This document shows, piece after piece, positions 32,681 through 41,702 of a DNA stretch of 47,052 nt. The notes under the pieces were generated by a model. The model saw nothing but the letters and a program-made list of their open reading frames with translations. It did no database searches and was not told where the DNA came from. Each line of letters starts with the position of its first letter. Positions within the stretch are counted from its first letter, which is position 1. Made by a program: the position numbers and the translations under genes. The stretch comes from Clostridia bacterium (lineage in GTDB: Bacteria > Bacillota > Clostridia > Christensenellales > Borkfalkiaceae), in the NCBI GenBank assembly GCA_900769565.1, contig CAAGHC010000032.1, forward strand, positions 1-47,052, given 5' to 3'.

Positions 32681-32737
32681 TTAAAGCACTGTCAAACAAA
32701 TGGTTGACAAAGTGCAAATGGAAAAAAGGAGTAAGAA

Positions 32738-34003
32738 ATGAACTACCTACTTAAAAACGCCAAGGTGTTTACAGACGGACAATTTGTTATTCGTGACCTA
32801 ACCGTTTTAAATGGGAAAGTGTTCTTTTCTGCGCCCGACCTTTCGAATAGTGACGGCTCTTTTACCGTTTTTGATTTTTCATCTAAAATTATTGTACCCG
32901 GTTTTGTCGACGTGCACGTGCACCTTCGTGAGCCGGGTTTTTGCTATAAAGAAACTATTTTAACGGGTACTACGGCAGGCGCAAGGGCAGGGTATAGTGC
33001 TTTATTTTCTATGCCGAACCTTAAACCCGTTCCCGATAACGCTAAAAATCTTAAAGAGCAAACGGATATTATAAAAAAGGACGCTGTAATCGGTGTTTAT
33101 CCGTACGGCGCAATAACCGTGGGACAAAAGGGCGAAACGCTTTCCGACCTTGACGAAATGAAAGATGCCGTTGCGTTTTCTGACGACGGAAAGGGCGTGC
33201 AAACGGAAAGTTTAATGGAAAAGGCAATGCTTAAGGCAAAGTCGCTAAACAAAATTATAGTTGCCCATTGTGAAGACGAAAGTTTGCTTTTCGGTGGATA
33301 TATTCACGACGGTGAATATGCAAAACAAAACGGGCATAAGGGTATTTGTTCTGCAAGTGAATATAAACAGATTGAGCGTGACCTTGAACTTGTTGAAAGG
33401 ACGGGCGTAAGTTATCACGTATGCCACGTTTCTGCTAAAGAGAGTGTTGATTTAATTAGAAAAGCAAAGGAAAAGGGGCTTAACGTTACGGCAGAGACTG
33501 CACCGCACTATCTCGTGCTTGATGATTCTATGCTAGTTGACAGTGGCGACTATAAAATGAATCCGCCGATAAGGGCAAAAGCCGATAGGCAAGCGCTTAT
33601 CGAAGGTATTTTAGACGGCACGCTAGAAATGATTGCAACCGACCATGCGCCACACTCGATAGAAGAAAAATCAAATGGTTTAAAGGGCAGTTTGAACGGC
33701 ATTGTCGGACTAGAAACGGCTTTCCCCGTGTTATACACTTATCTAGTTGAAAAGGGAATACTTACGCTAGAAAAACTTATAGAACTTATGAGTATCAACC
33801 CTGCAAAGCGTTTTGGTTTAGAGTGTGGAATTTATGACGGCGCACCTGCAAACGTGGCTGTGTTTGATATAGAAAACGAATACGTTATAGACGCTGAAAA
33901 ATTCAAGTCAAAAGGCAGAGCGACACCCTTTAAGGGCTACAAGGTAAAGGGCGAATGCGTTGCGAACTTCTATAACGGAAACTTGGTTTGGAAAAAGGAC
34001 TAA
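32738..34003 (+). CDS. pyrC: Dihydroorotase (class I)
   Basis: Cyclises carbamoyl-aspartate to dihydroorotate. 421 aa with the zinc motif VDVHVHLREPG, the loop GARAGYSALFSMPNLKPVPD, IVAHCEDESL, YHVCHVSAKESV, and the catalytic aspartate in MIATDHAPHS. Normal length for the class I enzyme. ATG with AAAGGAG. First gene of the operon behind the PyrR-type attenuator. Confidence 0.96.
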   Translation: MNYLLKNAKVFTDGQFVIRDLTVLNGKVFFSAPDLSNSDGSFTVFDFSSKIIVPGFVDVHVHLREPGFCYKETILTGTTAGARAGYSALFSMPNLKPVPDNAKNLKEQTDIIKKDAVIGVYPYGAITVGQKGETLSDLDEMKDAVAFSDDGKGVQTESLMEKAMLKAKSLNKIIVAHCEDESLLFGGYIHDGEYAKQNGHKGICSASEYKQIERDLELVERTGVSYHVCHVSAKESVDLIRKAKEKGLNVTAETAPHYLVLDDSMLVDSGDYKMNPPIRAKADRQALIEGILDGTLEMIATDHAPHSIEEKSNGLKGSLNGIVGLETAFPVLYTYLVEKGILTLEKLIELMSINPAKRFGLECGIYDGAPANVAVFDIENEYVIDAEKFKSKGRATPFKGYKVKGECVANFYNGNLVWKKD

Positions 34004-34065
34004 AAAATACAAATCAAATATAAATCAAAAGAAAAACTCAACTTTAATTTTAAGGAGAAAATATT

Positions 34066-37000
34066 ATGCCTAAAAGAAAGGACATTAAAAAGGTACTAGT
34101 AATCGGTAGCGGTCCGATAGTAATCGGTCAGGCGGCGGAATTCGACTATGCAGGAACGCAAGCCTGCCTAGCGTTAAAGGAAGAAGGTTATGAAGTTATA
34201 CTCGTAAACTCTAACCCTGCGACAATCATGACCGATACGACCATTGCCGATAAGGTTTACATGGAACCGTTAACGCTTGAATACGTAGCGAGAATACTTC
34301 GTTACGAACGTCCCGATGCAATTATTCCGGGGCTTGGCGGACAAACGGGGTTAAACCTTGCAATGCAACTTGAAAAGAAGGGCGTTTTGCAAGAATGTCA
34401 AGTAGAACTTTTAGGTACTAACGCAAAGAGTATCGAAAGGGCTGAAGATAGAGAACTTTTCAAAGAACTTTGCGAATCAATTGGTGAGCCCGTAATTAAG
34501 TCGGAAATTACTTACAGCATAGAAGAGGCAAAGGACGCTGCAAGAAGAATAGGTTATCCCGTAGTTCTTCGTCCTGCATTCACGCTTGGTGGTACGGGTG
34601 GTGGCTTTGCCGATAACGACGAAGAACTTACCGAAATAATGAAAAACGCCTTAAAACTTTCGCCCGTTAAACAGGTGTTGGTTGAAAAGAGCGTTAAAGG
34701 TTATAAGGAAATCGAGTTCGAAGTAATGCGTGACTCTAAAGATAACGCTATTACCATTTGCGGTATGGAAAACGTAGACCCCGTAGGTGTACACACGGGC
34801 GATTCTATAGTCGTTGCGCCTATCATGTCACTTAACGAGCATGACCTTAAAATGCTTAACAACTCGGCAATCAAACTTATAAAAGAACTTAAAATCGAAG
34901 GTGGTTGTAACGTACAATTTGCGTTAAATCCTAATTCGAGCGAATATTATCTTATCGAAGTAAATCCTAGAGTTTCTCGTTCGTCTGCGCTTGCGTCAAA
35001 AGCAAGTGGCTATCCTATAGCAAAGGTTACTGCAAAGGTAGCAGTTGGCATGACTTTGGACGAAATTATGGTTTCCGGAACTACTGCAATACACGAACCC
35101 GTTCTTGACTACGTGGTTGCTAAATTCCCGAGATTCCCGTTCGATAAGTTCACTTCTGCATCAAACACACTCGGCACGCAAATGAAGGCGACGGGCGAAG
35201 TTATGGGTATCGGTGCAAACTTAAGCGAATGTATGCTTAAGTCAATCCGTTCGTTGGAAGTTGGCGTAAACCACATTTATCACCACAAATTCGACGACAT
35301 GACTAACGAACAGTTGCTAGAATACTTAAAGAAGTTTAAGTCGGATACCATTTTTGCAATCGCAGAACTTTTGAGCCGTGATGCAGATATTGAAAAAGTT
35401 CATAACATAACCAAAATCACACCGCTTTTCCTTGAATGTATTCGTGACATTGTGGAAATGGAAAAGAAAGTTAAAGCAAACAAGTTTAACAACGACGTGC
35501 TTTTAGAAGCAAAGAAGATGGGCTTTTCCGACGCTTATATCGGTAGACTTTGGGAAATGAGCGAAGTGGAAGTTAACACTTACAGAAAAGCAAACGGTAT
35601 TAAACCCGTATTTAAGATGGTTGATACCTTGCATAGTGGCGCTTATATTCCTTACTTCTATTCTACGTATACGGGTACGGGCGATTCAATCGTTACTAAT
35701 AAGGAAAAGGCAATCGTTTTAGGTAGTGGACCTATCCGTATCGGTCAAGGCGTAGAGTTCGACTATTCGACCGTACACGCCGTAAAGACCATTAAGGAAA
35801 GTGGGCTAGAGGCTATAATAATTAATAACAACCCCGAAACGGTATCTACCGACTACACCGTTTCAGATAAACTATACTTTGAACCCTTGACGGCAGAAGA
35901 CGTTATGAACGTTATTGAGTTTGAAAACCCCATGGGCGTAATCACTTCGCTCGGTGGTCAAACGGCAATCAACCTTGCAGAGCCTATCATGGAAAGGGGT
36001 GCTAAAATTATCGGTACGGATTGTGAAGCAATCAACAACGCCGAAGATAGGGACGCTTTTGAAAAGATTATGGAAAAACTACAAATTCCACAACCTAAAG
36101 GACAAGCGGTATTCAGCGTTGAAGACGGCGTAAAAGTTGCAAAAGAAATCGGTTATCCCGTTCTCGTACGTCCGTCCTACGTTTTAGGTGGTAGGGCAAT
36201 GCAAATCGTTGGAAATGAAACGGCACTTCGTACCTACCTTAAAAACGCAGTTGACATTAGTGAAGACCACCCGATTTTAGTTGATAAATATATCGTTGGT
36301 AAAGAACTTGAAATAGACGCAGTTTGCGACGGTAAGGACGTGTTTATTCCTGGTATTATGGAACTTATCGAAAGAACGGGCGTGCATTCTGGCGACAGTA
36401 TAAGCGTATATCCGACCTTCTCGGTATCTGAAAAGGCAAAACAAACCATTTTAGAATACGGCAAGAAATTAGGACTTGGTATAGGCATAGTAGGGCTTTA
36501 CAATATTCAGTTCATAGTAGACAAAAACGAGGACGTTTACGTAATAGAAGTTAACCCACGTTCGTCTAGAACCGTACCGTTCTTATCAAAATCTACCGGT
36601 TACTCGCTTGCAGATATAGGCACTAGAGTAATTCTCGGTAAGAGCCTAAAGGAACAGGGATTAACCAAACTTTATCCTGAAGAAAAGAAACGTTGGTACG
36701 TAAAAGCGCCTGCATTCTCATTCTCAAAACTTCGTGGACTAGACGCATACCTTTCACCCGAAATGAAATCTACGGGTGAGGCAATCGGTTACGACGATAA
36801 ACTTAACCGTGCACTCTTTAAGGCGTTACAAGCGTCGGGTATGAGCGTTATGAACTACGGTACGCTATTAGTTTCAGTTGCAGATGCCGACAAGGAAGAG
36901 GCGCTACCTTTAGTAAGAAGATTCTACAACCTTGGCTTTAATATCGAAGCTACTAAAGGTACGGCAAAATTTTTAAAAGAAAACGGTATAAGAACACGTG

Positions 37001-37239
37001 TTAAGGCAAAAATTAGTGAGGGTAGCGAAGAAATTTTAGATTCTATTCGCCGTGGTTACGTAACTTACGTTATTAGCACTAGAGACGTTAACTCTTTCGG
37101 TGAGGCAAGCGATGGTTACCAAATCAGACGTGCCGCAGTAGAAAACAACGTTACTATGTTTACAGCGCTCGATACCGTAAGGGTATTGCTTGACGTATTA
37201 GAAGAAACAACCCTTTGCATATCTACTATCGACGCATAA
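34066..37239 (+). CDS. carB: Carbamoyl-phosphate synthase large subunit
   Basis: Makes carbamoyl phosphate from bicarbonate, ammonia and two ATP. 1057 aa with the duplicated ATP-grasp architecture. The first half starts VLVIGSGPIVIGQAAEFDYAG and the second AIVLGSGPIRIGQGVEFDYS. A C-terminal MGS-like allosteric domain (NLGFNIEATKGTAKFLKENG) follows. Full length. The partner glutaminase subunit gene carA is not in the operon or in this window. ATG with AAGGAG. Confidence 0.97.
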   Translation: MPKRKDIKKVLVIGSGPIVIGQAAEFDYAGTQACLALKEEGYEVILVNSNPATIMTDTTIADKVYMEPLTLEYVARILRYERPDAIIPGLGGQTGLNLAMQLEKKGVLQECQVELLGTNAKSIERAEDRELFKELCESIGEPVIKSEITYSIEEAKDAARRIGYPVVLRPAFTLGGTGGGFADNDEELTEIMKNALKLSPVKQVLVEKSVKGYKEIEFEVMRDSKDNAITICGMENVDPVGVHTGDSIVVAPIMSLNEHDLKMLNNSAIKLIKELKIEGGCNVQFALNPNSSEYYLIEVNPRVSRSSALASKASGYPIAKVTAKVAVGMTLDEIMVSGTTAIHEPVLDYVVAKFPRFPFDKFTSASNTLGTQMKATGEVMGIGANLSECMLKSIRSLEVGVNHIYHHKFDDMTNEQLLEYLKKFKSDTIFAIAELLSRDADIEKVHNITKITPLFLECIRDIVEMEKKVKANKFNNDVLLEAKKMGFSDAYIGRLWEMSEVEVNTYRKANGIKPVFKMVDTLHSGAYIPYFYSTYTGTGDSIVTNKEKAIVLGSGPIRIGQGVEFDYSTVHAVKTIKESGLEAIIINNNPETVSTDYTVSDKLYFEPLTAEDVMNVIEFENPMGVITSLGGQTAINLAEPIMERGAKIIGTDCEAINNAEDRDAFEKIMEKLQIPQPKGQAVFSVEDGVKVAKEIGYPVLVRPSYVLGGRAMQIVGNETALRTYLKNAVDISEDHPILVDKYIVGKELEIDAVCDGKDVFIPGIMELIERTGVHSGDSISVYPTFSVSEKAKQTILEYGKKLGLGIGIVGLYNIQFIVDKNEDVYVIEVNPRSSRTVPFLSKSTGYSLADIGTRVILGKSLKEQGLTKLYPEEKKRWYVKAPAFSFSKLRGLDAYLSPEMKSTGEAIGYDDKLNRALFKALQASGMSVMNYGTLLVSVADADKEEALPLVRRFYNLGFNIEATKGTAKFLKENGIRTRVKAKISEGSEEILDSIRRGYVTYVISTRDVNSFGEASDGYQIRRAAVENNVTMFTALDTVRVLLDVLEETTLCISTIDA

Positions 37240-37257
37240 AATTTTAGGAGATTAACT

Positions 37258-37992
37258 TTGAAAAAGGTATATTACACGATACAGTCTAACGAACAGTTGA
37301 CTGACAACGTATTCAAGATGGTGCTATCGGGCGATACCCGTGGCATAGATAGGCCGGGGCAATTCGTAAACATTGCGCTCGACGGATTGTATTTACGTCG
37401 TCCCATATCCGTTTGCGATTGTGAAGACGGCAAACTTACCATAATCTACAAAGTAGTAGGTAAGGGAACGGAAAGAATGTCCGTAATGGAACAAGGTGAA
37501 ATGCTAGACGTTCTAGTTGGGCTTGGCAACGGCTATTTTACCGATTATTCGGGTGATAAACCCGTATTAGTAGGCGGTGGCGTTGGTGTTCCACCACTTT
37601 ACTGGTTATGTAAAGAACTTATAAAAGAAGGCAAAACCCCAACAGTAGTAATAGGCTTTAACACGGAAAAAGAAATTTTTTATAAAGAGCAGTTTGAAAG
37701 CCTTGGCGTAAAAGTTTTGGTTACTACTGCCGACGGCTCGTTTGGTATAAAGGGTTTTGTTACCGACGCTATAAAAGAGATAGAAGAATACAGTTACGTT
37801 TACACCTGTGGCCCTGAACCCATGTTAAAGGCAGTGTATAACGCAACCACTACGAGTGGTGCGTACTCGTTCGAAGAAAGAATGGGTTGTGGTTTTGGTG
37901 CTTGCATGGGTTGTTCATGCAAGACTAAATATGGTAACAAGCGTATCTGTAAGGACGGACCCGTGCTAGAAAAGGAGGAAATAATATGGTAA
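37258..37992 (+). CDS. pyrK: Dihydroorotate dehydrogenase B electron transfer subunit PyrK
   Basis: FAD and [2Fe-2S] subunit that passes electrons from PyrD to NAD. 244 aa. The flavin domain has LRRPISVCDCEDGKLTIIYK; the NAD-site loop is GGGVGVPPLYWL; the C-terminal cluster cysteines are in MGCGFGACMGCSCK and ICKDGP. TTG start 37258 after TAGGAG. Overlaps pyrD by 7 nt, matching the obligate PyrK-PyrD pairing. Confidence 0.96.
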   Translation: MKKVYYTIQSNEQLTDNVFKMVLSGDTRGIDRPGQFVNIALDGLYLRRPISVCDCEDGKLTIIYKVVGKGTERMSVMEQGEMLDVLVGLGNGYFTDYSGDKPVLVGGGVGVPPLYWLCKELIKEGKTPTVVIGFNTEKEIFYKEQFESLGVKVLVTTADGSFGIKGFVTDAIKEIEEYSYVYTCGPEPMLKAVYNATTTSGAYSFEERMGCGFGACMGCSCKTKYGNKRICKDGPVLEKEEIIW

Positions 37993-38900
37993 ACACTCAA
38001 GTAGAACTTTCTGGTGTTAAACTTACCAACCCCGTAATTCCGGCAAGTGGAACGTTTGGATTTGGCTATGAATTTGCCGATATTTATGATATAAACGTGC
38101 TTGGCGCAATATCCATTAAGGGCACAACAAAAGAGGCTAGGTTTGGTAACCCCACGCCTAGAATTGCAGAATGTACTTCGGGTTTAATCAACTCGATAGG
38201 ACTACAAAATCCAGGTATCGACAGAGTAATATCTCATGAAATTCCAAGACTTCGTGAAGTTTACTATAAACCGATTATCGCTAACATTAGTGGTTTTTCA
38301 GTAGACGAATACGTTGAATGTTGTGAAAAAATAGATAAGGTTAAGGACGTTAACATAATCGAAGTAAACGTAAGTTGCCCCAACGTGCATAACGGCGGTA
38401 TGAGTTTCGGCACTCTTCCCGAAAACGTTGAGATGGTAACCAAAGCGGTAAAAAAAGTAACAACTAAACCCGTGTACGTAAAACTAACGCCCAACGTTAC
38501 CGATATAGTATCAATAGCCAAAGCGTGTGAACAAGGTGGCGCAGACGGAATAAGTTTAATAAACACTTCTCAAGGTATGCGAATAGACTTAAAGACCAAA
38601 CGACCGGTTATTGCAAATAAAATAGGTGGATTTTCGGGTAGAGCAATATTCCCGATAGCGTTAAAAATGGTTTACCAAGTTTACGACGCTGTAAAACTAC
38701 CTATAATGGGTATAGGCGGTGTATCTTCGGCAGAAGACGTTGTAGAAATGATGCTTGCAGGCGCAACTGCAGTTCAAGTAGGCGCAGAAAACCTTGTTAA
38801 CCCTTACGCTTGTAGGGATATAATCAATAATTTACCTAGAGTAATGCAAAAATACGGTATAACTAACCTTACCGATATAATAGGAGGAGCACACAGATGA
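37986..38900 (+). CDS. pyrD: Dihydroorotate dehydrogenase, class 1B
   Basis: Oxidises dihydroorotate to orotate using FMN, with electrons leaving through PyrK. 304 aa with NPVIPASGTFGFGYEFAD, the catalytic cysteine in EVNVSCPNV, LINTSQGMRID and the phosphate loop PIMGIGGVSSAEDV. Class 1B is shown by the active-site cysteine and the adjacent pyrK. ATGA overlap with pyrF. Confidence 0.97.
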   Translation: MVNTQVELSGVKLTNPVIPASGTFGFGYEFADIYDINVLGAISIKGTTKEARFGNPTPRIAECTSGLINSIGLQNPGIDRVISHEIPRLREVYYKPIIANISGFSVDEYVECCEKIDKVKDVNIIEVNVSCPNVHNGGMSFGTLPENVEMVTKAVKKVTTKPVYVKLTPNVTDIVSIAKACEQGGADGISLINTSQGMRIDLKTKRPVIANKIGGFSGRAIFPIALKMVYQVYDAVKLPIMGIGGVSSAEDVVEMMLAGATAVQVGAENLVNPYACRDIINNLPRVMQKYGITNLTDIIGGAHR

Positions 38901-39595
38901 ATAAAGACGTAATTATAGCGTGCGATTTTAACGGCAAAGAACAGCTTTTTGCATTCCTTGACAACTTTAAGGAAGAAAAACTTTATCTAAAGGTTGGCAT
39001 GGAACTTTTTTATGCCGGCGGGGCAGAAATCGTAAAGGAAATCAAGCGTCGTGGACATAAGATATTTTTAGACCTTAAACTTCACGATATTCCCAACACC
39101 GTAAAGAAGGCAATGAACGTACTGTCAAATTTGGACGTAGATATGTGCAACTTGCACGCTGGCGGCGGTTCAATCATGATGAAGTACGCTTTAGAAGGTT
39201 TAACTAGGGCAGACGGCACTCGTCCGTTACTCATTGCAGTAACTCAACTCACTTCTACAAACCAAGAACTCATGACTAACGAATTGCTCATTGATAAACC
39301 GCTTGACGAAGTAGTTATGTCTTATGCGCTCAACACAAAGAACGCAGGGCTTGACGGTGTGGTATGCTCGCCGTTAGAGGCTGGAAAGGTTAAGGAAGTT
39401 TGCGGTAAAGACTTTATTACCGTAACGCCGGGTATAAGACTATTAGGTGATGCAGTAGGCGACCAAAAACGCGTAACCACGCCTAAAATGGCAAGAGAAC
39501 TCGGTTCTGATTACATAGTGGTAGGTCGTTCAATCACGGGCGCAAGCGACCCCGTAAAAGCATATAGACAATGCGTGGAAGAATTTTTAGGATAG
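38897..39595 (+). CDS. pyrF: Orotidine-5'-phosphate decarboxylase
   Basis: Last step to UMP. 232 aa with the catalytic DxKxxD set in FLDLKLHDIPNTVKKA, the strand ACDFNGKEQLFAFLD, and the phosphate-binding end SDYIVVGRSITGASDP. This is the compact group I type. Starts by ATGA overlap with pyrD and is followed 12 nt later by pyrE. Confidence 0.96.
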   Translation: MNKDVIIACDFNGKEQLFAFLDNFKEEKLYLKVGMELFYAGGAEIVKEIKRRGHKIFLDLKLHDIPNTVKKAMNVLSNLDVDMCNLHAGGGSIMMKYALEGLTRADGTRPLLIAVTQLTSTNQELMTNELLIDKPLDEVVMSYALNTKNAGLDGVVCSPLEAGKVKEVCGKDFITVTPGIRLLGDAVGDQKRVTTPKMARELGSDYIVVGRSITGASDPVKAYRQCVEEFLG

Positions 39596-39607
39596 GAGAA
39601 TATACAA

Positions 39608-40246
39608 ATGGAAACTGCAAGAAAAGTTGCTGAATGTTTACTTAAAATCAAGGCTGTGTTTTTACGCCCCAACCAACCTTTTACTTGGGCAAGCGGAATA
39701 AAAAGCCCTATTTACTGCGATAATAGACTTATTCTAACAGCACCCGAACAAAGGGACGTAGTTGAAAACGCAATCGCAGAAACCGTAAAGAGAGAATATC
39801 CTGATGCAGAGGCTCTGTTCGGTACTAGTACGGCAGGTATTGCACACGCCGCAATCGCAGGACACATTCTCGGTATGCCTATGGGTTACGTTCGTGGTAG
39901 CAGTAAAGACCACGGCAGGAACAACAAGATAGAAGGCAAATTAGACGTAGGTACAAAAGTAGTAGTAATTGAAGACCTTATTTCCACGGGTGGTAGCGTA
40001 ATCGACGTGGTTGACGCTCTTCGTGAAGCCGGCGCAGAAGTTCTTGGCGTAGTAAGTATCTATACTTACGGCATGAAAAAGGGTTTAGAAAGATTAAAAG
40101 AAGCAAACGTTAAAAACGTAAGCTTGACTGATTTTGACACGGTAATCGACGTAGCGTCAAAAATCGGATATATAGAAGAAAGCGACGTTGCAAGATTAAA
40201 AGCCTTCCGTGACAATCCTTCTGACGAAAGTTGGATAAACGGCTAA
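39608..40246 (+). CDS. pyrE: Orotate phosphoribosyltransferase
   Basis: Joins orotate and PRPP to give OMP. 212 aa with the PRPP-binding motif VVVIEDLISTGGSVIDVV, ASGIKSPIYCDNRL, and the flexible loop region YVRGSSKDHGRNNKIEG. ATG with a TAGGAG site. Precedes pyrB by 16 nt. Confidence 0.96.
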   Translation: METARKVAECLLKIKAVFLRPNQPFTWASGIKSPIYCDNRLILTAPEQRDVVENAIAETVKREYPDAEALFGTSTAGIAHAAIAGHILGMPMGYVRGSSKDHGRNNKIEGKLDVGTKVVVIEDLISTGGSVIDVVDALREAGAEVLGVVSIYTYGMKKGLERLKEANVKNVSLTDFDTVIDVASKIGYIEESDVARLKAFRDNPSDESWING

Positions 40247-40262
40247 TCGTAGGGGGGTAAAC

Positions 40263-41177
40263 ATGCGTAATCTTTTATCAATAACCGACTTTTCAGTAGA
40301 AGAAATAAACGAGCTTATAGCAGTTGCTGAAGATATAATCAAAAACCCCGACGCTTATAACGAAAAGTGTAAGCATAAAAAACTTGCAACTTTATTTTTC
40401 GAGCCGTCTACGAGAACGAGATTAAGTTTTGAATCCGCAATGCTCTCGCTCGGTGGTAGCGTTTTAGGTTTTTCTGATGCAAACAGCAGTTCGTCTAGTA
40501 AAGGCGAAAGCGTTGCAGATACCATTAGGGTAGTAAGTTGCTATTCTGACATTATCGCAATGCGACACCCCAAAGAAGGCGCACCGTTAGTAGCATCTAT
40601 GTGCTCTAGCGTGCCTATTATAAATGCTGGTGACGGTGGACATAACCACCCAACCCAAACGTTAGCAGACTTACTTACCATTAAGACCGAAAAGGGTGGA
40701 TTTGATAATCTTACCGTAGGTTTTTGTGGTGACTTAAAGTTTGGTAGAACGGTACACTCGCTCATTCAAGCGCTCGCTAGATACAATAACGTAAAAATCG
40801 TACTTATCTCGCCGGACGAATTGACTATTCCTGATTACGTAAAGCACGACGTTATGGATAAAAACGGCATGAACTACGTTGAAACACGCAGTTTAGAACA
40901 AGCAATGCCCGAACTAGACGTGCTTTATATGACCAGAGTTCAAAAAGAAAGATTTTTTAACGAAGACGACTACGTAAGGTTAAAAGATAGTTACATTTTA
41001 ACCGTTGATAAACTTTCAAACGCTAAAAAGGACATGGCGATTTTACACCCGCTACCTAGGGTAAACGAAATAGCGGTTGACGTAGACCTTGACCCGAGAG
41101 CGTGCTACTTTAAGCAAGTTGCAAACGGTAGGTTTATCAGAATGGCACTCATCTTAAAATTACTAGGCATAAAATAG
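40263..41177 (+). CDS. pyrB: Aspartate carbamoyltransferase catalytic subunit
   Basis: Commits carbamoyl phosphate to pyrimidines. 304 aa with the carbamoyl-phosphate loop FFEPSTRTRLSFESAM, the HPTQTLADLLT motif, the 80s-loop region SSSSSKGESVADTIRVVSCY, and HPLPRVNEI. ATG with a GGGGGT site. Immediately followed by pyrI, so the enzyme is probably the allosteric B/I dodecamer. Confidence 0.97.
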   Translation: MRNLLSITDFSVEEINELIAVAEDIIKNPDAYNEKCKHKKLATLFFEPSTRTRLSFESAMLSLGGSVLGFSDANSSSSSKGESVADTIRVVSCYSDIIAMRHPKEGAPLVASMCSSVPIINAGDGGHNHPTQTLADLLTIKTEKGGFDNLTVGFCGDLKFGRTVHSLIQALARYNNVKIVLISPDELTIPDYVKHDVMDKNGMNYVETRSLEQAMPELDVLYMTRVQKERFFNEDDYVRLKDSYILTVDKLSNAKKDMAILHPLPRVNEIAVDVDLDPRACYFKQVANGRFIRMALILKLLGIK

Positions 41178-41186
41178 GAGAATATT

Positions 41187-41606
41187 ATGAAAATAGACGC
41201 TATTAAAAACGGTATAGTAATCGACCATATAGAGGCAGGTAGGGGAATGGAAATTTACAATTTTCTTTCTCTAGGCGAACTTGATTGTCCGGTTGCTCTT
41301 ATAAAAAATGCTTTTAGTAAAAAGACGGGCGCAAAAGATATAATCAAAATAGACGCAGATATTAAACTTGACCTTGACGTGTTAGGCTATATAGCCCCCG
41401 AAGTAACGGTAAACGTTATTAAGGACGGAGTAACGGTAGAAAAGAAGAGATTAGAACTTCCCGAAATGGTTAAAAACGTTATTAAATGTAAAAACCCACG
41501 TTGTATAACAAGTGTAGAGCAAGGTATCGAGCACGTATTTAAACTTGTTGATAGAGAAAAAAGAACCTATCGCTGTATATACTGTGAAAGCAAAGCAAAG
41601 AACTAA
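41187..41606 (+). CDS. pyrI: Aspartate carbamoyltransferase regulatory subunit
   Basis: Binds nucleotides and controls PyrB. 139 aa with the N-terminal allosteric domain (NGIVIDHIEAGRGMEIYNFL) and the zinc domain with cysteines in CKNPRC and CIYC. Slightly shorter than the ~153-aa enterobacterial protein, typical of clostridial forms. Last gene of the operon, followed by a strong terminator. Confidence 0.96.
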   Translation: MKIDAIKNGIVIDHIEAGRGMEIYNFLSLGELDCPVALIKNAFSKKTGAKDIIKIDADIKLDLDVLGYIAPEVTVNVIKDGVTVEKKRLELPEMVKNVIKCKNPRCITSVEQGIEHVFKLVDREKRTYRCIYCESKAKN

Positions 41607-41615
41607 AAGTAAAAA

Positions 41616-41638
41616 GCCACTGTGACAGTGGCTTTTTT
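41616..41638 (+). terminator. Terminator of the pyr operon
   Basis: GCCACTG (41616-41622), loop TGA, CAGTGGC (41626-41632), then TTTTTT; extended by flanking A/T pairs. Confidence 0.9.
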
Positions 41639-41643
41639 AATGC

Positions 41644-41685
41644 AAAAACTACACCCCCGTTTGGAAGAACGGGGGTGTAGTTTTT
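41644..41685. terminator. Bidirectional terminator between pyrI and the flavodiiron gene
   Basis: AAAAACTACACCCCCGT (41644-41660) is perfectly complementary over 17 bp to 41669-41685, with an 8-nt loop. A runs on the left and T runs on the right give U tracts on both strands. It ends the minus-strand flavodiiron gene (stop at 41703) and backs up the pyr terminator. Confidence 0.9.
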
Positions 41686-41702
41686 ATTTTATCAACTTGT
41701 TA

